From Clostridiaceae bacterium (GTDB lineage: Bacteria; Bacillota; Clostridia; Oscillospirales; Acutalibacteraceae), in assembly GCA_016280595.1 (NCBI GenBank), contig JAEEHB010000021.1:1-39958 (forward strand): a stretch of DNA of 39,958 nt. Reading direction: 5' to 3'. Numbering within the stretch: position 1 is the stretch's first letter; every line of letters starts with the position of its first letter. The notes under the pieces were generated by a model. That model did not search any database. It was not told where the DNA came from and was given only the letters and a program-made list of their open reading frames with translations. Below are positions 31,414-39,940 of this stretch, piece after piece. The translations under genes were made by a program, and so were the position numbers.

Positions 31414-33009
31414 TCAGCCGTTGAGAGCGGCAAACGCCTCTTTGTTGTTCTTGTAAAGGGTCTTGTAGACAGCGAAGTTTCTGTCATAAACCGCTTTGTT
31501 AGCGGGATTGGGTGTGAATGACTTTCTGACGGGTATGAGTTTCTTCGCCTGAGCCATATTGTCGATAACGCCGAGACCTACCGCCATTACAACCGCCGCG
31601 CCTACCGCGCCTACATTCTGCGGGCTGTCAACCGTTTCAACTTTTCTGCCGGTGATATCGGCGAGAATCTGGCAGGTAACGTCGCTCAGGGCGCCGCCGC
31701 CTACGAAGCGGATGGCATCGGAAGTCTTGATTTTATTCTCCTGCGTTTCGATAAACCAGCGCATATGGAAGCATACGCCTTCGATAACGGAGCGGATAAG
31801 TTCGGTTTTGCCTGTTTCAAGAGAGATGTTGAAGAACATACCTCTCGAATTCGGGTCCTCAAACGGACAGCGGTTGCCGTGAAGCCAGGGGGTGAATACC
31901 ACGCCGCCGCTTCCCGCGGGAGTTTCGTCGATAACTTTGGAAAGATAATCATAGAGCGAAGTGTAAATGGTTTCCTGAGATTCGGCAACGTGCTTTTTCT
32001 CGAGGTAGATGCCGATTTCGTCGAGGGCGAGATGATCCTTTACCCATTCGAGGCATTTGCCCGCCGTTTCGAGCTCGGCAAAATAATTGTATCTGCCGTT
32101 TTCAACGCCGACTACCGCCGCGATCATCGCGTTGATATCAACGAGGCTCTTGTCGGTAACGGTTGAAACCCAGCCGGATGTGCCCTGATAAATGTGAGTG
32201 TCGCCCAGTTCAACCGCGCCCGCGCCCACTCCGATAAGAGAGGCGTCCATGCCGCCGCCGAATACCGCCGTGCCTTCGGCTAGACCGAGTTCTTCAGCCG
32301 CTTTGGCAGAGAGGCCGCCGACCTTCGCTGTGGAATCGACTATCTCGGGCAGATGCTTCATATCAACGCCGAGCAGTTTGCATACCTTGGGGCTCCAGCA
32401 TCCGTGACCGTCTCTCACGTCATAGAGCAGGGTGCCGAAAGCGGAATCCCTGGTCATCACGAATCTGCCTGTCATACGGCTGATGAGATATTCCTTTACA
32501 TCGAGCCATTTGTGAACTCTTTTGAAATTCTCGGGCTCGTTGTCCTTTACCCAGTGATATTTCCATACGGGGTCCTTAACGCTGAGCGCCGCCGCCTTTG
32601 TGATAAGAAGAGAGGGAATGAGTTTGAAAATGTTGCCGCCCGAAATCTGCGGACCGTACTGCATACCTTTCTTAATCTGCTCGGTCGCGCGCTGATCCAT
32701 ATAACTGAACGCTCTGTGCACGGGCACACCGTCTTTATCAACGAGCACAAGGCCCTGCGCCTGTGAGCAGAAGGAGATGCCTTCAATCATATCGGGCGTG
32801 ATATCGCACTGAGAGAGCGCCGTCTTTGTGGTGGAGCACATTGCCGACCACCATTCGTCCGGGTCCTGCTCAGCGCCGCCGCCGGGCATAACATAGAGTT
32901 TGTAGCCCTCCATACCGGCGCCGAGAAGTTTTATTGTTTCGTCAATTTCGAAAATGCAGGTTTTTACTCCGGTGGTGCCTATGTCGTAGGATATAACGTA
33001 CTTTTTCAT
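31414..33009 (-). CDS. FGGY-family carbohydrate kinase, xylulokinase-like
   Basis: A 531-residue sugar kinase of the FGGY family. N-terminal ATPase fold YVISYDIGTTGVKTCIFEID, middle FGGY-type segments (GGGMDASLIGVGAGAVELGD, TSGWVST), and the C-terminal signature IRFVGGGALSDVTCQILADI followed by VETVDSPQNVGAVGAAVVMA. Xylulokinase or a related pentulose/gluconate kinase is likely; substrate cannot be fixed from sequence. The start 33009 is set by a GAGGA site; an in-frame start at 33045 is less likely. It is divergent from the aldo/keto reductase-GH127 operon, and a pentose kinase beside an arabinofuranosidase fits plant-fibre use. Confidence 0.85.
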   Translation of the reverse strand: MKKYVISYDIGTTGVKTCIFEIDETIKLLGAGMEGYKLYVMPGGGAEQDPDEWWSAMCSTTKTALSQCDITPDMIEGISFCSQAQGLVLVDKDGVPVHRAFSYMDQRATEQIKKGMQYGPQISGGNIFKLIPSLLITKAAALSVKDPVWKYHWVKDNEPENFKRVHKWLDVKEYLISRMTGRFVMTRDSAFGTLLYDVRDGHGCWSPKVCKLLGVDMKHLPEIVDSTAKVGGLSAKAAEELGLAEGTAVFGGGMDASLIGVGAGAVELGDTHIYQGTSGWVSTVTDKSLVDINAMIAAVVGVENGRYNYFAELETAGKCLEWVKDHLALDEIGIYLEKKHVAESQETIYTSLYDYLSKVIDETPAGSGGVVFTPWLHGNRCPFEDPNSRGMFFNISLETGKTELIRSVIEGVCFHMRWFIETQENKIKTSDAIRFVGGGALSDVTCQILADITGRKVETVDSPQNVGAVGAAVVMAVGLGVIDNMAQAKKLIPVRKSFTPNPANKAVYDRNFAVYKTLYKNNKEAFAALNG

Positions 33010-33079
33010 CTGTTTTCCTCCTCGCGGCGAAGCGGTCAGCCCCAATGCGCCGCATATATAGTGATATTAACACAAGCAT

Positions 33080-33108
33080 ATTATATATAATTAATCTTGA
33101 AAATACAA
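33080..33108 (-). promoter_or_regulatory. Promoter of the FGGY kinase gene
   Basis: Minus strand TTGTAT (33108-33103), 17 bases, TATAAT (33085-33080), in an A/T-rich divergent region. Confidence 0.55.
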
Positions 33109-33161
33109 TACCCGAAATAAAAATTTACAAACGCGCTACAGTAAAGAGACAAATAAAAATG

Positions 33162-33190
33162 TTGAAAAAAACGGGCGCTTTGGGTATAAT
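33162..33190 (+). promoter_or_regulatory. Promoter of the aldo/keto reductase operon
   Basis: TTGAAA (33162-33167), 17 bases, TATAAT (33185-33190), about 45 bases before the ATG at 33237. Confidence 0.7.
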
Positions 33191-33236
33191 TTAAGGTGAA
33201 ACCAAATCCGGCTCAGCCGGGAAAAGGGGAAATATA

Positions 33237-34346
33237 ATGGATAATTACAAAATCAGCGATAAAAAACTCGGCTTCGGTCTGATGCGCCTGCCCAAAAAGG
33301 GCATACATATCGACGTGGAGCAGACGAGCAAGATGGTGGATATGTTTCTTGAGGCGGGTTTCACTTACTTTGACACCGCCTATGTCTATGTGGGCAGCGA
33401 AGCCGCCACGGCGAAAGCGCTCGTGCAGAGATACCCCAGAGAGTCCTACACTCTCGCCACCAAACTCTTTGTAACGCCCGCTCACACCGAATCAACGGCG
33501 AGGAGAGAACTTTCCACCTCGCTCAGGCGCACGGGCGCGAAGTACATCGACTATTACCCTCTCCACTCGCTCAACGACAAGAATTTCGAGAGATTTGACA
33601 AACTCAACCTCTGGGATTTCGTAAAAGAGCAGAAGGAAAAGGGCATAATCCGCCACTACGGTTTTTCGTTCCACGCGGGCCCCGAACTGCTCGACAAACT
33701 TCTCACCGAGCATCCGGACGCGGAATTCGTGCAGCTGCAGATTAACTACGCTGACTGGAACGACCCGAAGGTGAGGGCGAGAGAAAACTACGAGGTCGCG
33801 CGCAAGCACGGCAAGATGATAGTGATTATGGAGCCGGTCAAAGGCGGCGCGCTAGCAGACCCGCCCGAGAAGGTGAAAGAACTGCTCAAGAGCGCCGACC
33901 CGGACGCTTCCTACGCCTCGTGGGCAATCAGATTTGCCGCCTCGCTTGACGGCATTCTCGCCGTGCTCTCGGGTATGTCAAATGTTGAGCAGATGGCGGA
34001 CAATCTATCCTATATGAAAGATTTCAGGCCCCTTGACGAAAAGGAGCGCGAAATCATAAGGCAGGCGGCGGAGATATTCCACGAAACGAATTCAATCCCC
34101 TGCACCGCCTGCAGATACTGCGTTGAGGGCTGCCCTGCGCAGGTGCCGATTCCCGATATATTCACCGCGAGAAACAAGCAGCTCGTTTTCGGCAAAATTG
34201 ACGAGGGCAAAGCGGATTACGACGCCCTTGCCGCCTCGGGTCCCTCGGCTGCGGACTGCATAGGCTGCGGTCAGTGCGAGGCTGTGTGCCCGCAGAAAAT
34301 CAACATAATCGAAAGGCTTTCGGAATGCTCCGAAAACTTCGCGTAA
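33237..34346 (+). CDS. Aldo/keto reductase with C-terminal 4Fe-4S ferredoxin domain
   Basis: A 369-residue protein. Residues about 1-280 are an aldo/keto reductase barrel (FGLMRLPKKG, TYFDTAYVYVGSE with the active-site Asp and Tyr, ATKLF with Lys, DYYPLHSL with His). The C-terminus has two ferredoxin-type motifs, CTACRYCVEGCP and CIGCGQCEAVCP, each able to hold a [4Fe-4S] cluster. This two-part form is common in anaerobic gut bacteria and may couple the reductase to ferredoxin; its substrate is unknown. The GH127 gene starts 29 bases later, and the two with copA read as one operon. Confidence 0.93.
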   Translation: MDNYKISDKKLGFGLMRLPKKGIHIDVEQTSKMVDMFLEAGFTYFDTAYVYVGSEAATAKALVQRYPRESYTLATKLFVTPAHTESTARRELSTSLRRTGAKYIDYYPLHSLNDKNFERFDKLNLWDFVKEQKEKGIIRHYGFSFHAGPELLDKLLTEHPDAEFVQLQINYADWNDPKVRARENYEVARKHGKMIVIMEPVKGGALADPPEKVKELLKSADPDASYASWAIRFAASLDGILAVLSGMSNVEQMADNLSYMKDFRPLDEKEREIIRQAAEIFHETNSIPCTACRYCVEGCPAQVPIPDIFTARNKQLVFGKIDEGKADYDALAASGPSAADCIGCGQCEAVCPQKINIIERLSECSENFA

Positions 34347-34375
34347 TCAAAGTATTCAGTAAAAGAGGTTATCAT

Positions 34376-36211
34376 ATGCAATATGTTCCTTTCAGCGCCG
34401 TTAAGCCCGAAGGATTCTGGGAGCGCAGAATCCGCATAAACAAAGAATCGACCATACCGACCATCTACAAGCGTTTCAGCGAAACGGGCAGATTTGCCGC
34501 GGCGAAATGCGTGCTCGGTGAAGGTATGCCTCAGCCCCATATTTTCTGGGACAGCGACGTTGCCAAATGGATTGAGGCGTGCGCTTATTCGCTCACCGTG
34601 AATCCCGACCCCGCGCTTGAAAAGCAGGTAGACGAAATCATAGACGATATGGCCGCCGCACAGCTTGAAGACGGCTACTACAACTGCTACTATATCCCGT
34701 GCGAACTTGAAAACCGCTTTACAAACAGAGACCATCACGAGCTTTACTGCGCGGGGCATCTGACAGAGGCGGCAGTCGCTTACTACAAGGCAACCGGCAA
34801 AGACAAACTGCTGAATATGATGAAGAAATACCTTGACCTGATTGAAAAGATTTTCATGGTTGAGGATTCCGCCGCTTTCTGCACGCCCGGTCACGAGGAA
34901 ATCGAACTCGCGCTCGTCAGGATATATGAACTGACGGGCGACGAAAAATACAAAAACCTCTGCGCCCATTTCATAAACGCCAGGGGCTGCCGCGAAAAAG
35001 ATGTGGCGCAGGGCCACTGGAGCGGCGACCACTCCTACGACCAGACTCATCTGCCCGTAAGAGAGCAGAAGGAAGCGAAGGGGCACAGCGTGAGAGCGCT
35101 CTACCTTTTCAGCGGTATGGCGGACCTCGCGAGGCTCACAGGCGACGAGAAACTGATTTCCGCCTGCAAAACGCTCTTTGAAAATATAAGCACAAAGCGT
35201 ATGTATGTAACGGGCGGCGTAGGCTCATCCTCGCACGGCGAAACGTTTACGCAGGATTACGACCTGCCCAACGATATGGCGTATTCCGAAACCTGCGCCT
35301 CAATCGCGCTCGAATATTTCTGCCGCCGCATGCTCGCGCTCGACATTGACTCAAAATACGCCGACGCGGCGGAGAGAGCAATATACAACTGCATTCTGGG
35401 CGGCGTATCGCTTGACGGCAGAAGCTTCTTCTATGTGAATCCGCTTGAAATCAATCTCTCGCGCCACGAAAGATATGAGAAATGGCACGATATAAAAGAA
35501 AACCTGCTCACGCAGAGAGTTGAAGTTTTCAGCTGCTCCTGCTGTCCGCCGAATCTCGCGAGGATAATCGCTTCTTTCGCGGGTGACGTTTACGGCTATG
35601 ATGACAATACAATTTACGCCCATCACTTTATGGCGGGCGAAGCCGGGTGGGACGGCATTAAGATAAAACTTGACACAAGATACCCGAATTTCGGCGACGT
35701 GCGCTTTACGCTCAGCGGAGCGAAAGGCAAAAAGTTTGCCGTGAGAATTCCCGGCTGGTGCAGATACGCCACACTTAACGGCGAAAAACTTCCTCACGCT
35801 CCCGTCAAAGGCTATCTATACCTCGATGTGACGGAAGATGAACAGGTGTTTGATTTCTACTTCGAAATGAAGCCGCGCTTCGTTGCCGCAAACCCCGAAA
35901 CCGACGGCGACAACGGCAAGGTCTGCGTAATGAAAGGCCCGCTCGTTTACTGCGCCGAGAGCGTAATCAACGGCGGTGTAAACCTCTGCACCGTTTCGCT
36001 CGATACAAGCGCGGATATCGGCAGCGTGCCGGATGAGGAGAGCGGCGGCATGCGCCTTACGGCAAAGGCCTTCATCGACAATCCTCACGATGAACTTTAT
36101 TTTGACTACAACCCCGAAGACAAAACCGGAATTAATCTCACCCTGCTCCCCTACTACGCCTACGCCAACCACGGCGAGAGCGATATGCAGGTGTGGCTCA
36201 GGGTAAAATAA
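34376..36211 (+). CDS. GH127 beta-L-arabinofuranosidase
   Basis: A 611-residue enzyme of GH127 (DUF1680). Family marks are seen: YCAGHLTEAAVAYYKATGK, HSVRALYLFSGMADLARLTG and VTGGVGSSSHGE. The zinc/thiolate catalytic residues of the characterised enzyme have clear counterparts: Glu305 and Cys307 in YSETCAS, and Cys389-Cys390 in SCSCCPPN, where one Cys is the nucleophile. It removes beta-L-arabinofuranose from plant hydroxyproline-rich glycoproteins or arabinans. No signal peptide, so it acts on imported sugars. Start 34376 is chosen for its AGAGG site; the frame from 34274 begins inside the reductase gene. Confidence 0.92.
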   Translation: MQYVPFSAVKPEGFWERRIRINKESTIPTIYKRFSETGRFAAAKCVLGEGMPQPHIFWDSDVAKWIEACAYSLTVNPDPALEKQVDEIIDDMAAAQLEDGYYNCYYIPCELENRFTNRDHHELYCAGHLTEAAVAYYKATGKDKLLNMMKKYLDLIEKIFMVEDSAAFCTPGHEEIELALVRIYELTGDEKYKNLCAHFINARGCREKDVAQGHWSGDHSYDQTHLPVREQKEAKGHSVRALYLFSGMADLARLTGDEKLISACKTLFENISTKRMYVTGGVGSSSHGETFTQDYDLPNDMAYSETCASIALEYFCRRMLALDIDSKYADAAERAIYNCILGGVSLDGRSFFYVNPLEINLSRHERYEKWHDIKENLLTQRVEVFSCSCCPPNLARIIASFAGDVYGYDDNTIYAHHFMAGEAGWDGIKIKLDTRYPNFGDVRFTLSGAKGKKFAVRIPGWCRYATLNGEKLPHAPVKGYLYLDVTEDEQVFDFYFEMKPRFVAANPETDGDNGKVCVMKGPLVYCAESVINGGVNLCTVSLDTSADIGSVPDEESGGMRLTAKAFIDNPHDELYFDYNPEDKTGINLTLLPYYAYANHGESDMQVWLRVK

Positions 36212-36227
36212 ACTGGCGGAGAAAACC

Positions 36228-38759
36228 ATGCAGCAGTATTCAATCACAGGTATGAGTTGTGATGCCTGCCGCGCTCACGTTGAAAAAGCGGTGAAGAGCG
36301 TGGCGGGTGTTAAAGTGTGCTCGGTCAATCTGCTCACCAATTCAATGGGAGTTGAGGGCACCGCTTCGCCCGAAGAAATAATCAAAGCCGTGCAGGGCGC
36401 GGGCTACGGAGCCTCGCTCAAGGACGAAAACCTGCGCGCAAGATACGAAAACGAATTCAAGGACACCGAAACGCCGAAAATCAGAAAGCGATTTATCGTG
36501 TCGCTCGTCATCCTGCTCGCGCTTATGTATATCACTATGGGGCACAATATGGCGGGCTTCCCCCTGCCCGGATTTCTCGCGGCAAGTCCCCTGCTTAACG
36601 GCATCACGCAGATGATTCTCAGCGGCGCGATTCTCATAATCAACCGCAGGTTTTTCATAAACGGCGCAAAGGGATTCAAGAACCTCGCTCCGAATATGGA
36701 TTCGCTCGTTTCGCTCGGCAGCGGAGTGAGTTATGTATGGAGTATATATATCATCATACTTATGATAACGGAGCACTCCGCAGGCGATATGCAGGCGCTT
36801 CACGCTCATCTGCACGGGCTGTATTTTGAATCCGCCGCGATGATACTCGTGCTCATTACTCTCGGCAAAATGCTTGAGGCAAAGAGCAAGGGCAAAACCA
36901 CGAGCGCACTCAGAGGGCTTATGGAACTCACGCCCGACACTGCCGTTGTGATAAGGGACGGCAAAGAGGAAGTAATCCCCGCCGAGGACCTTGTGCCCGG
37001 CGATATCTTCGCCGTTAAAGCGGGCGAAAAGATACCCGTTGACGGCGTTGTGATAAAAGGAAACGCGGCTGTTGACGAATCGGCTCTCACGGGTGAAAGC
37101 ATCCCCGCCGAAAAGGAGGAGGGCAGCGCCGTAAACGCCGCCACCGTAAGCAAATCGGGCTATATGCTCTGCCGCGCCGAAAAGGTGGGCGAAGACACCG
37201 CGCTCTCAAGGATAATCCGCCTCGTTTCGGACGCCACCGCGACGAAGGCTCCCATAGCGAGAATTGCGGACAGAGTGTCGGCGGTGTTTGTACCCGTTGT
37301 CACGGGGATCGCGCTGATCACTTTCATTGCCTGGCTTTTATCGGGCAGAGACGTCGCCTACGCGCTGCAGAGGGCTGTGTCGGTGCTCGTAATTTCCTGC
37401 CCCTGCTCGCTCGGGCTTGCGACCCCCGTCGCCGTGATGGCAGGCAGCGGAGCGGGCGCGAAACACGGCATTCTTTTCAAGACCTCCGCCTCTCTTGAAG
37501 AAGCGGGCAAAATAGAAATAATCGCCCTTGATAAGACCGGCACAATCACAAGCGGAAACCCCGAAATCACCATTATTATCCCGGCTCCCGGCTTTGACAG
37601 AAGCGAATTCATAAACTGCGCCGCCTCGCTCGAAAGCAAAAGCGAGCATCCCCTCGCAAAGGCCGTGGCGGCTGTTGAGGGCGCTCAGATAAGCGATGTG
37701 CAGAATATTGAAACCTTTACGGGCAGCGGAATAACGGGCTCGCTCGGCGGTGTCACTCTCTCGGCGGGCAACGCGAAATTCATGAGCGCGAAAACGGAAA
37801 TTCCGACGGATTATCTCGAAAAAGCGGATGAACTCGCTTCGCACGGCAAAACGCCCCTCTTCTTCTCACGCGGCAGCGAATTCGCGGGCATAATCGCCCT
37901 TGCGGACAGCATCAAACCCGAAAGCGTGCAGGGCATAAAAGAACTGAAAAATCTCGGCGTTAAGACCGTGATGCTCACGGGCGACAACGAAAAAACGGCA
38001 AAATCAGTCGCCTCGCTTACGGGAGTTGACTCGGTGGTAAGCGCCCTGATGCCCGACAGCAAGGCGAAGGCGGTGGCATACCTTCGTTCACTCGGCAAAA
38101 CCGCCATGGCAGGCGACGGTATAAACGACGCGCCCGCCCTCGTGAGCGCGGACACGGGCATAGCAATCGGTGCGGGCACGGATGTCGCGATTGACGCGGC
38201 GGATATAGTGCTGATGAAGAGCCGCCTTACGGATGTGAGCGCCGCGGTGCGCCTGAGCAGAAAAGTGCTGAGAATTATAAAGCAGAATCTTTTCTGGGCG
38301 CTGTTTTACAACTGCCTGGGCATTCCCCTCGCCGCGGGTGTGTTCATACCCGCCTTCGGGCTTGAGATTAACCCGATGTTCGGGGCGGCGGCGATGAGCC
38401 TTTCGAGCATATTCGTTGTGACAAACGCGCTTCGCCTCAACCTCTTTGACCCTGCGGACGCCTCACACGACAGAGCAATAAACAGCGGCACCGGAGATTT
38501 GACGGTACCGCCGGAAGTATATAACACAAATGATAAGGAGACTGTCGAAATGAAAAAGACAATATATATCACGGGCATGATGTGCCCCCACTGCGAAAAC
38601 GCCGTAAAGACCGCGCTCGAGTGCCTTGAAGGCGTTGAGAGCGCAGACGTGAGCCACGAGAGCGGAAAAGCCGTTGTTACTCTCAAGGCGGACATTGAAG
38701 ATTCGATTCTCAAAAAAGCGGTTGAAGACAAGGGCTACACGGTAACCGGCATAGAATAA
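36228..38759 (+). CDS. copA: Copper-exporting P1B-type ATPase with N- and C-terminal HMA domains
   Basis: An 843-residue Cu(+) pump. N-terminal HMA domain with GMSCDACRAHVEKAV (about 1-65); membrane helices; actuator loop DESALTGESIPAEKEEG; CPC metal site Cys391/Cys393 in VISCPCSLGLATP; phosphorylation Asp435 in DKTGTIT; SEHPLA; hinge GDGINDAPALVSADTGIAIG. After the last helices and a ~45-residue linker, a second HMA domain follows (775-843, TGMMCPHCENAV), an unusual C-terminal place. GGAG lies before the ATG. It is 16 bases after the GH127 gene, an odd operon partner. No copper repressor is seen nearby. Confidence 0.95.
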   Translation: MQQYSITGMSCDACRAHVEKAVKSVAGVKVCSVNLLTNSMGVEGTASPEEIIKAVQGAGYGASLKDENLRARYENEFKDTETPKIRKRFIVSLVILLALMYITMGHNMAGFPLPGFLAASPLLNGITQMILSGAILIINRRFFINGAKGFKNLAPNMDSLVSLGSGVSYVWSIYIIILMITEHSAGDMQALHAHLHGLYFESAAMILVLITLGKMLEAKSKGKTTSALRGLMELTPDTAVVIRDGKEEVIPAEDLVPGDIFAVKAGEKIPVDGVVIKGNAAVDESALTGESIPAEKEEGSAVNAATVSKSGYMLCRAEKVGEDTALSRIIRLVSDATATKAPIARIADRVSAVFVPVVTGIALITFIAWLLSGRDVAYALQRAVSVLVISCPCSLGLATPVAVMAGSGAGAKHGILFKTSASLEEAGKIEIIALDKTGTITSGNPEITIIIPAPGFDRSEFINCAASLESKSEHPLAKAVAAVEGAQISDVQNIETFTGSGITGSLGGVTLSAGNAKFMSAKTEIPTDYLEKADELASHGKTPLFFSRGSEFAGIIALADSIKPESVQGIKELKNLGVKTVMLTGDNEKTAKSVASLTGVDSVVSALMPDSKAKAVAYLRSLGKTAMAGDGINDAPALVSADTGIAIGAGTDVAIDAADIVLMKSRLTDVSAAVRLSRKVLRIIKQNLFWALFYNCLGIPLAAGVFIPAFGLEINPMFGAAAMSLSSIFVVTNALRLNLFDPADASHDRAINSGTGDLTVPPEVYNTNDKETVEMKKTIYITGMMCPHCENAVKTALECLEGVESADVSHESGKAVVTLKADIEDSILKKAVEDKGYTVTGIE
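38550..38759 (+). CDS. Possible internally started CopZ-like copper chaperone
   Basis: The in-frame ATG at 38550 (codon 775 of copA) begins exactly at a complete 69-residue heavy-metal-associated domain: MKKTIYITGMMCPHCENAV to the shared stop. AAGGAG (38535-38540) stands 9 bases before it, as good as the ribosome sites of real genes in this window. Translation from it would give a free CopZ-like chaperone besides the full pump. It is equally possible that the site is a relic of a former separate copZ gene fused to copA. Both readings are inference. Confidence 0.5.
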   Translation: MKKTIYITGMMCPHCENAVKTALECLEGVESADVSHESGKAVVTLKADIEDSILKKAVEDKGYTVTGIE

Positions 38760-38769
38760 AAAATAAAAC

Positions 38770-38798
38770 TTGACAAGAGGGAATACCTTTGTTATAAT
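38770..38798 (+). promoter_or_regulatory. Promoter of tRNA-Gly
   Basis: TTGACA (38770-38775), 17 bases, TATAAT (38793-38798): exact consensus, 13 bases before the tRNA. Confidence 0.88.
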
Positions 38799-38811
38799 TC
38801 CCCTTGCAGTT

Positions 38812-38887
38812 GCGGATGTAGCTCATCTGGTAGAGCGCCACCTTGCCAAGGTGGAGGTAGCGAGTTCGAGCCTCGTCATCCGCTCCA
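38812..38887 (+). tRNA. tRNA-Gly (GCC)
   Basis: Acceptor GCGGATG/CATCCGC, D arm GCTC/GAGC, anticodon stem CCACC/GGTGG with loop TTGCCAA (anticodon GCC), T arm GCGAG/CTCGT with loop TTCGAGC, discriminator T, encoded CCA at 38885-38887. Confidence 0.97.
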
Positions 38888-38888
38888 G

Positions 38889-38921
38889 AAAAAAGCACTT
38901 GCCTATGGCAGGTGCTTTTTT
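38889..38921 (+). terminator. Terminator of tRNA-Gly
   Basis: AAAAAAGCACTTGCC and GGCAGGTGCTTTTTT form a stem with one bulge and a TAT loop, ending in T6, right after the CCA. Confidence 0.88.
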
Positions 38922-38930
38922 CAACTGAAT

Positions 38931-39030
38931 AAATCCTTTGCAGGATTTGTGAAGTATGCTCCGCATGTGAAATGTGCTTCGCACGTGAAATACGCCTTCG
39001 GTATGTGAAATACGCCTGCGGCGTGTGAAA
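38931..39030. repeat. Tandem array of covarying hairpins with GTGAAA spacers
   Basis: Five small hairpins in a row, separated by GTGAA(A): AAATCC-TTTGCA-GGATTT, ATGC-TCC-GCAT, GTGC-TTC-GCAC, ATAC-GCCTTCG-GTAT and ACGCC-TGC-GGCGT; a last GTGAAA ends at 39030. Unit length is about 18-20 bases. Stem sequences differ between units but each keeps pairing, while the spacer is constant. No protein-coding frame fits. It lies between the tRNA-Gly terminator and the promoter at 39042. Confidence 0.7.
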
Positions 39031-39041
39031 CACTTCCGCAA

Positions 39042-39070
39042 TTGAATTTCCTTTGGATATTTGCTATAAT
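39042..39070 (+). promoter_or_regulatory. Promoter of the tyrosine phosphatase gene
   Basis: TTGAAT (39042-39047), 17 bases, TATAAT (39065-39070), 35 bases before ATG 39106. It begins 11 bases after the hairpin array. Confidence 0.65.
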
Positions 39071-39105
39071 ATTTCTATCATCATTACGAATCAAGGGCTT
39101 TGGGT

Positions 39106-39807
39106 ATGACTGTATATCAGACCGAAAACATAATAAACTGCCGCGCTCTTGACGGCTGCCGCACTCCGGACGGGCTGACAAAGGCGGGTATGATTGTGCG
39201 CTGCGGCATCCCCAAAACGCCGACGGAAAAAGACATCGCGCTTCTGCGCTCGCTCGGGGTGAAAACAATTATCGACCTGCGCGGCAGACTCGAGGTTGAA
39301 GCGATGCCGTCTTTCTTTGAGAAAAACGCGGAGTTTGATTATCACAACATTCCCCTGCTCGAGGCAGACCCCGCTCTCACGGGCAAGCCCTTTGACCTGT
39401 GGAAACTTTATGTTGCCTCGCTTGAAAACAACCCGGAGCGCTACGCTCAGGCTCTTCACCTTATCGCCTCGCTCACTCAGCCGTTTCTCTACCACTGCTT
39501 TCTCGGTAAAGACAGGACCGGGCTTCTCTCCGCCCTGCTCCTCTCGTGCGCCGGAGCGTGCGAAGAAGATATTTACCGCAACTATGAGTGCACCTATGAC
39601 CTGATAAAGCCCTTTGCCGAAAAAGAAATCGCGGCAAACACCGGGCTGATATGGGAAAAGGATGTTACCCGCCTCAAATCGGACAGAATAAACCTGATTA
39701 AAACCTTCGCCTTTCTCAAAGAGAAATACGGCGGCGCGACCGCCTACCTTGAAAGCATAGAAATTTCAGGTGAAGAGATAAACGCAATCAAAAAAATGCT
39801 GATATAA
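39106..39807 (+). CDS. Tyrosine-protein phosphatase (Y_phosphatase3 type)
   Basis: A 233-residue cytosolic phosphatase. The P-loop HCFLGKDRTG (HCxxGKDRT) with the catalytic Cys is that of the bacterial Y_phosphatase3/LipA-like family, which acts on phosphotyrosine and sometimes phosphoinositides. Other marks are FR-like NCRALDGCRTPDGLTKAGMI and LGVKTIIDLRG. ATG 39106 is preferred, with AGGG upstream; a TTG two codons before is in frame. It stands alone with its own promoter. Confidence 0.9.
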   Translation: MTVYQTENIINCRALDGCRTPDGLTKAGMIVRCGIPKTPTEKDIALLRSLGVKTIIDLRGRLEVEAMPSFFEKNAEFDYHNIPLLEADPALTGKPFDLWKLYVASLENNPERYAQALHLIASLTQPFLYHCFLGKDRTGLLSALLLSCAGACEEDIYRNYECTYDLIKPFAEKEIAANTGLIWEKDVTRLKSDRINLIKTFAFLKEKYGGATAYLESIEISGEEINAIKKMLI

Positions 39808-39869
39808 AAGAACGCCTGTCTTTGGGCGGAGAGTCGTAATCCAGTATTGGTTTTCACGGAAAACTAAAA

Positions 39870-39940
39870 CCGCAGCACATCGTCAGATTTGCTTACCATA
39901 CATACTCAGTATGCTTTCGCAAATCTTCCTTGTTCTGCGG
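39870..39940. repeat. Nested hairpin element N4
   Basis: CCGCAG (39870-39875) pairs with CTGCGG (39935-39940), AGATTTGC (39885-39892) with GCAAATCT (39919-39926), and CATAC (39901-39905) with GTATG (39909-39913). Internal loops of about 8-9 bases separate the stems. TTTTCACGG occurs on both sides (39851-39859 and 39946 on), like a direct repeat. The window ends 18 bases later, so the right flank is incomplete. Confidence 0.6.

Noticed and set aside
38550-38759. Programmed frameshift in copA
   Set aside because: The two parts are in the same frame and no slippery site with a nearby stop is needed; internal start or fusion explains it better.
38931-39030. CRISPR array
   Set aside because: The constant unit is only GTGAA(A), the variable parts are palindromes of 11-15 bases, and there are no cas genes.
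38710-39268. Minus-strand frames reading FHxRSxFH-like repeats (e.g. from 39041 and 39033)
   Set aside because: They are translations of the hairpin array and the antisense of the tRNA; a known kind of false gene.
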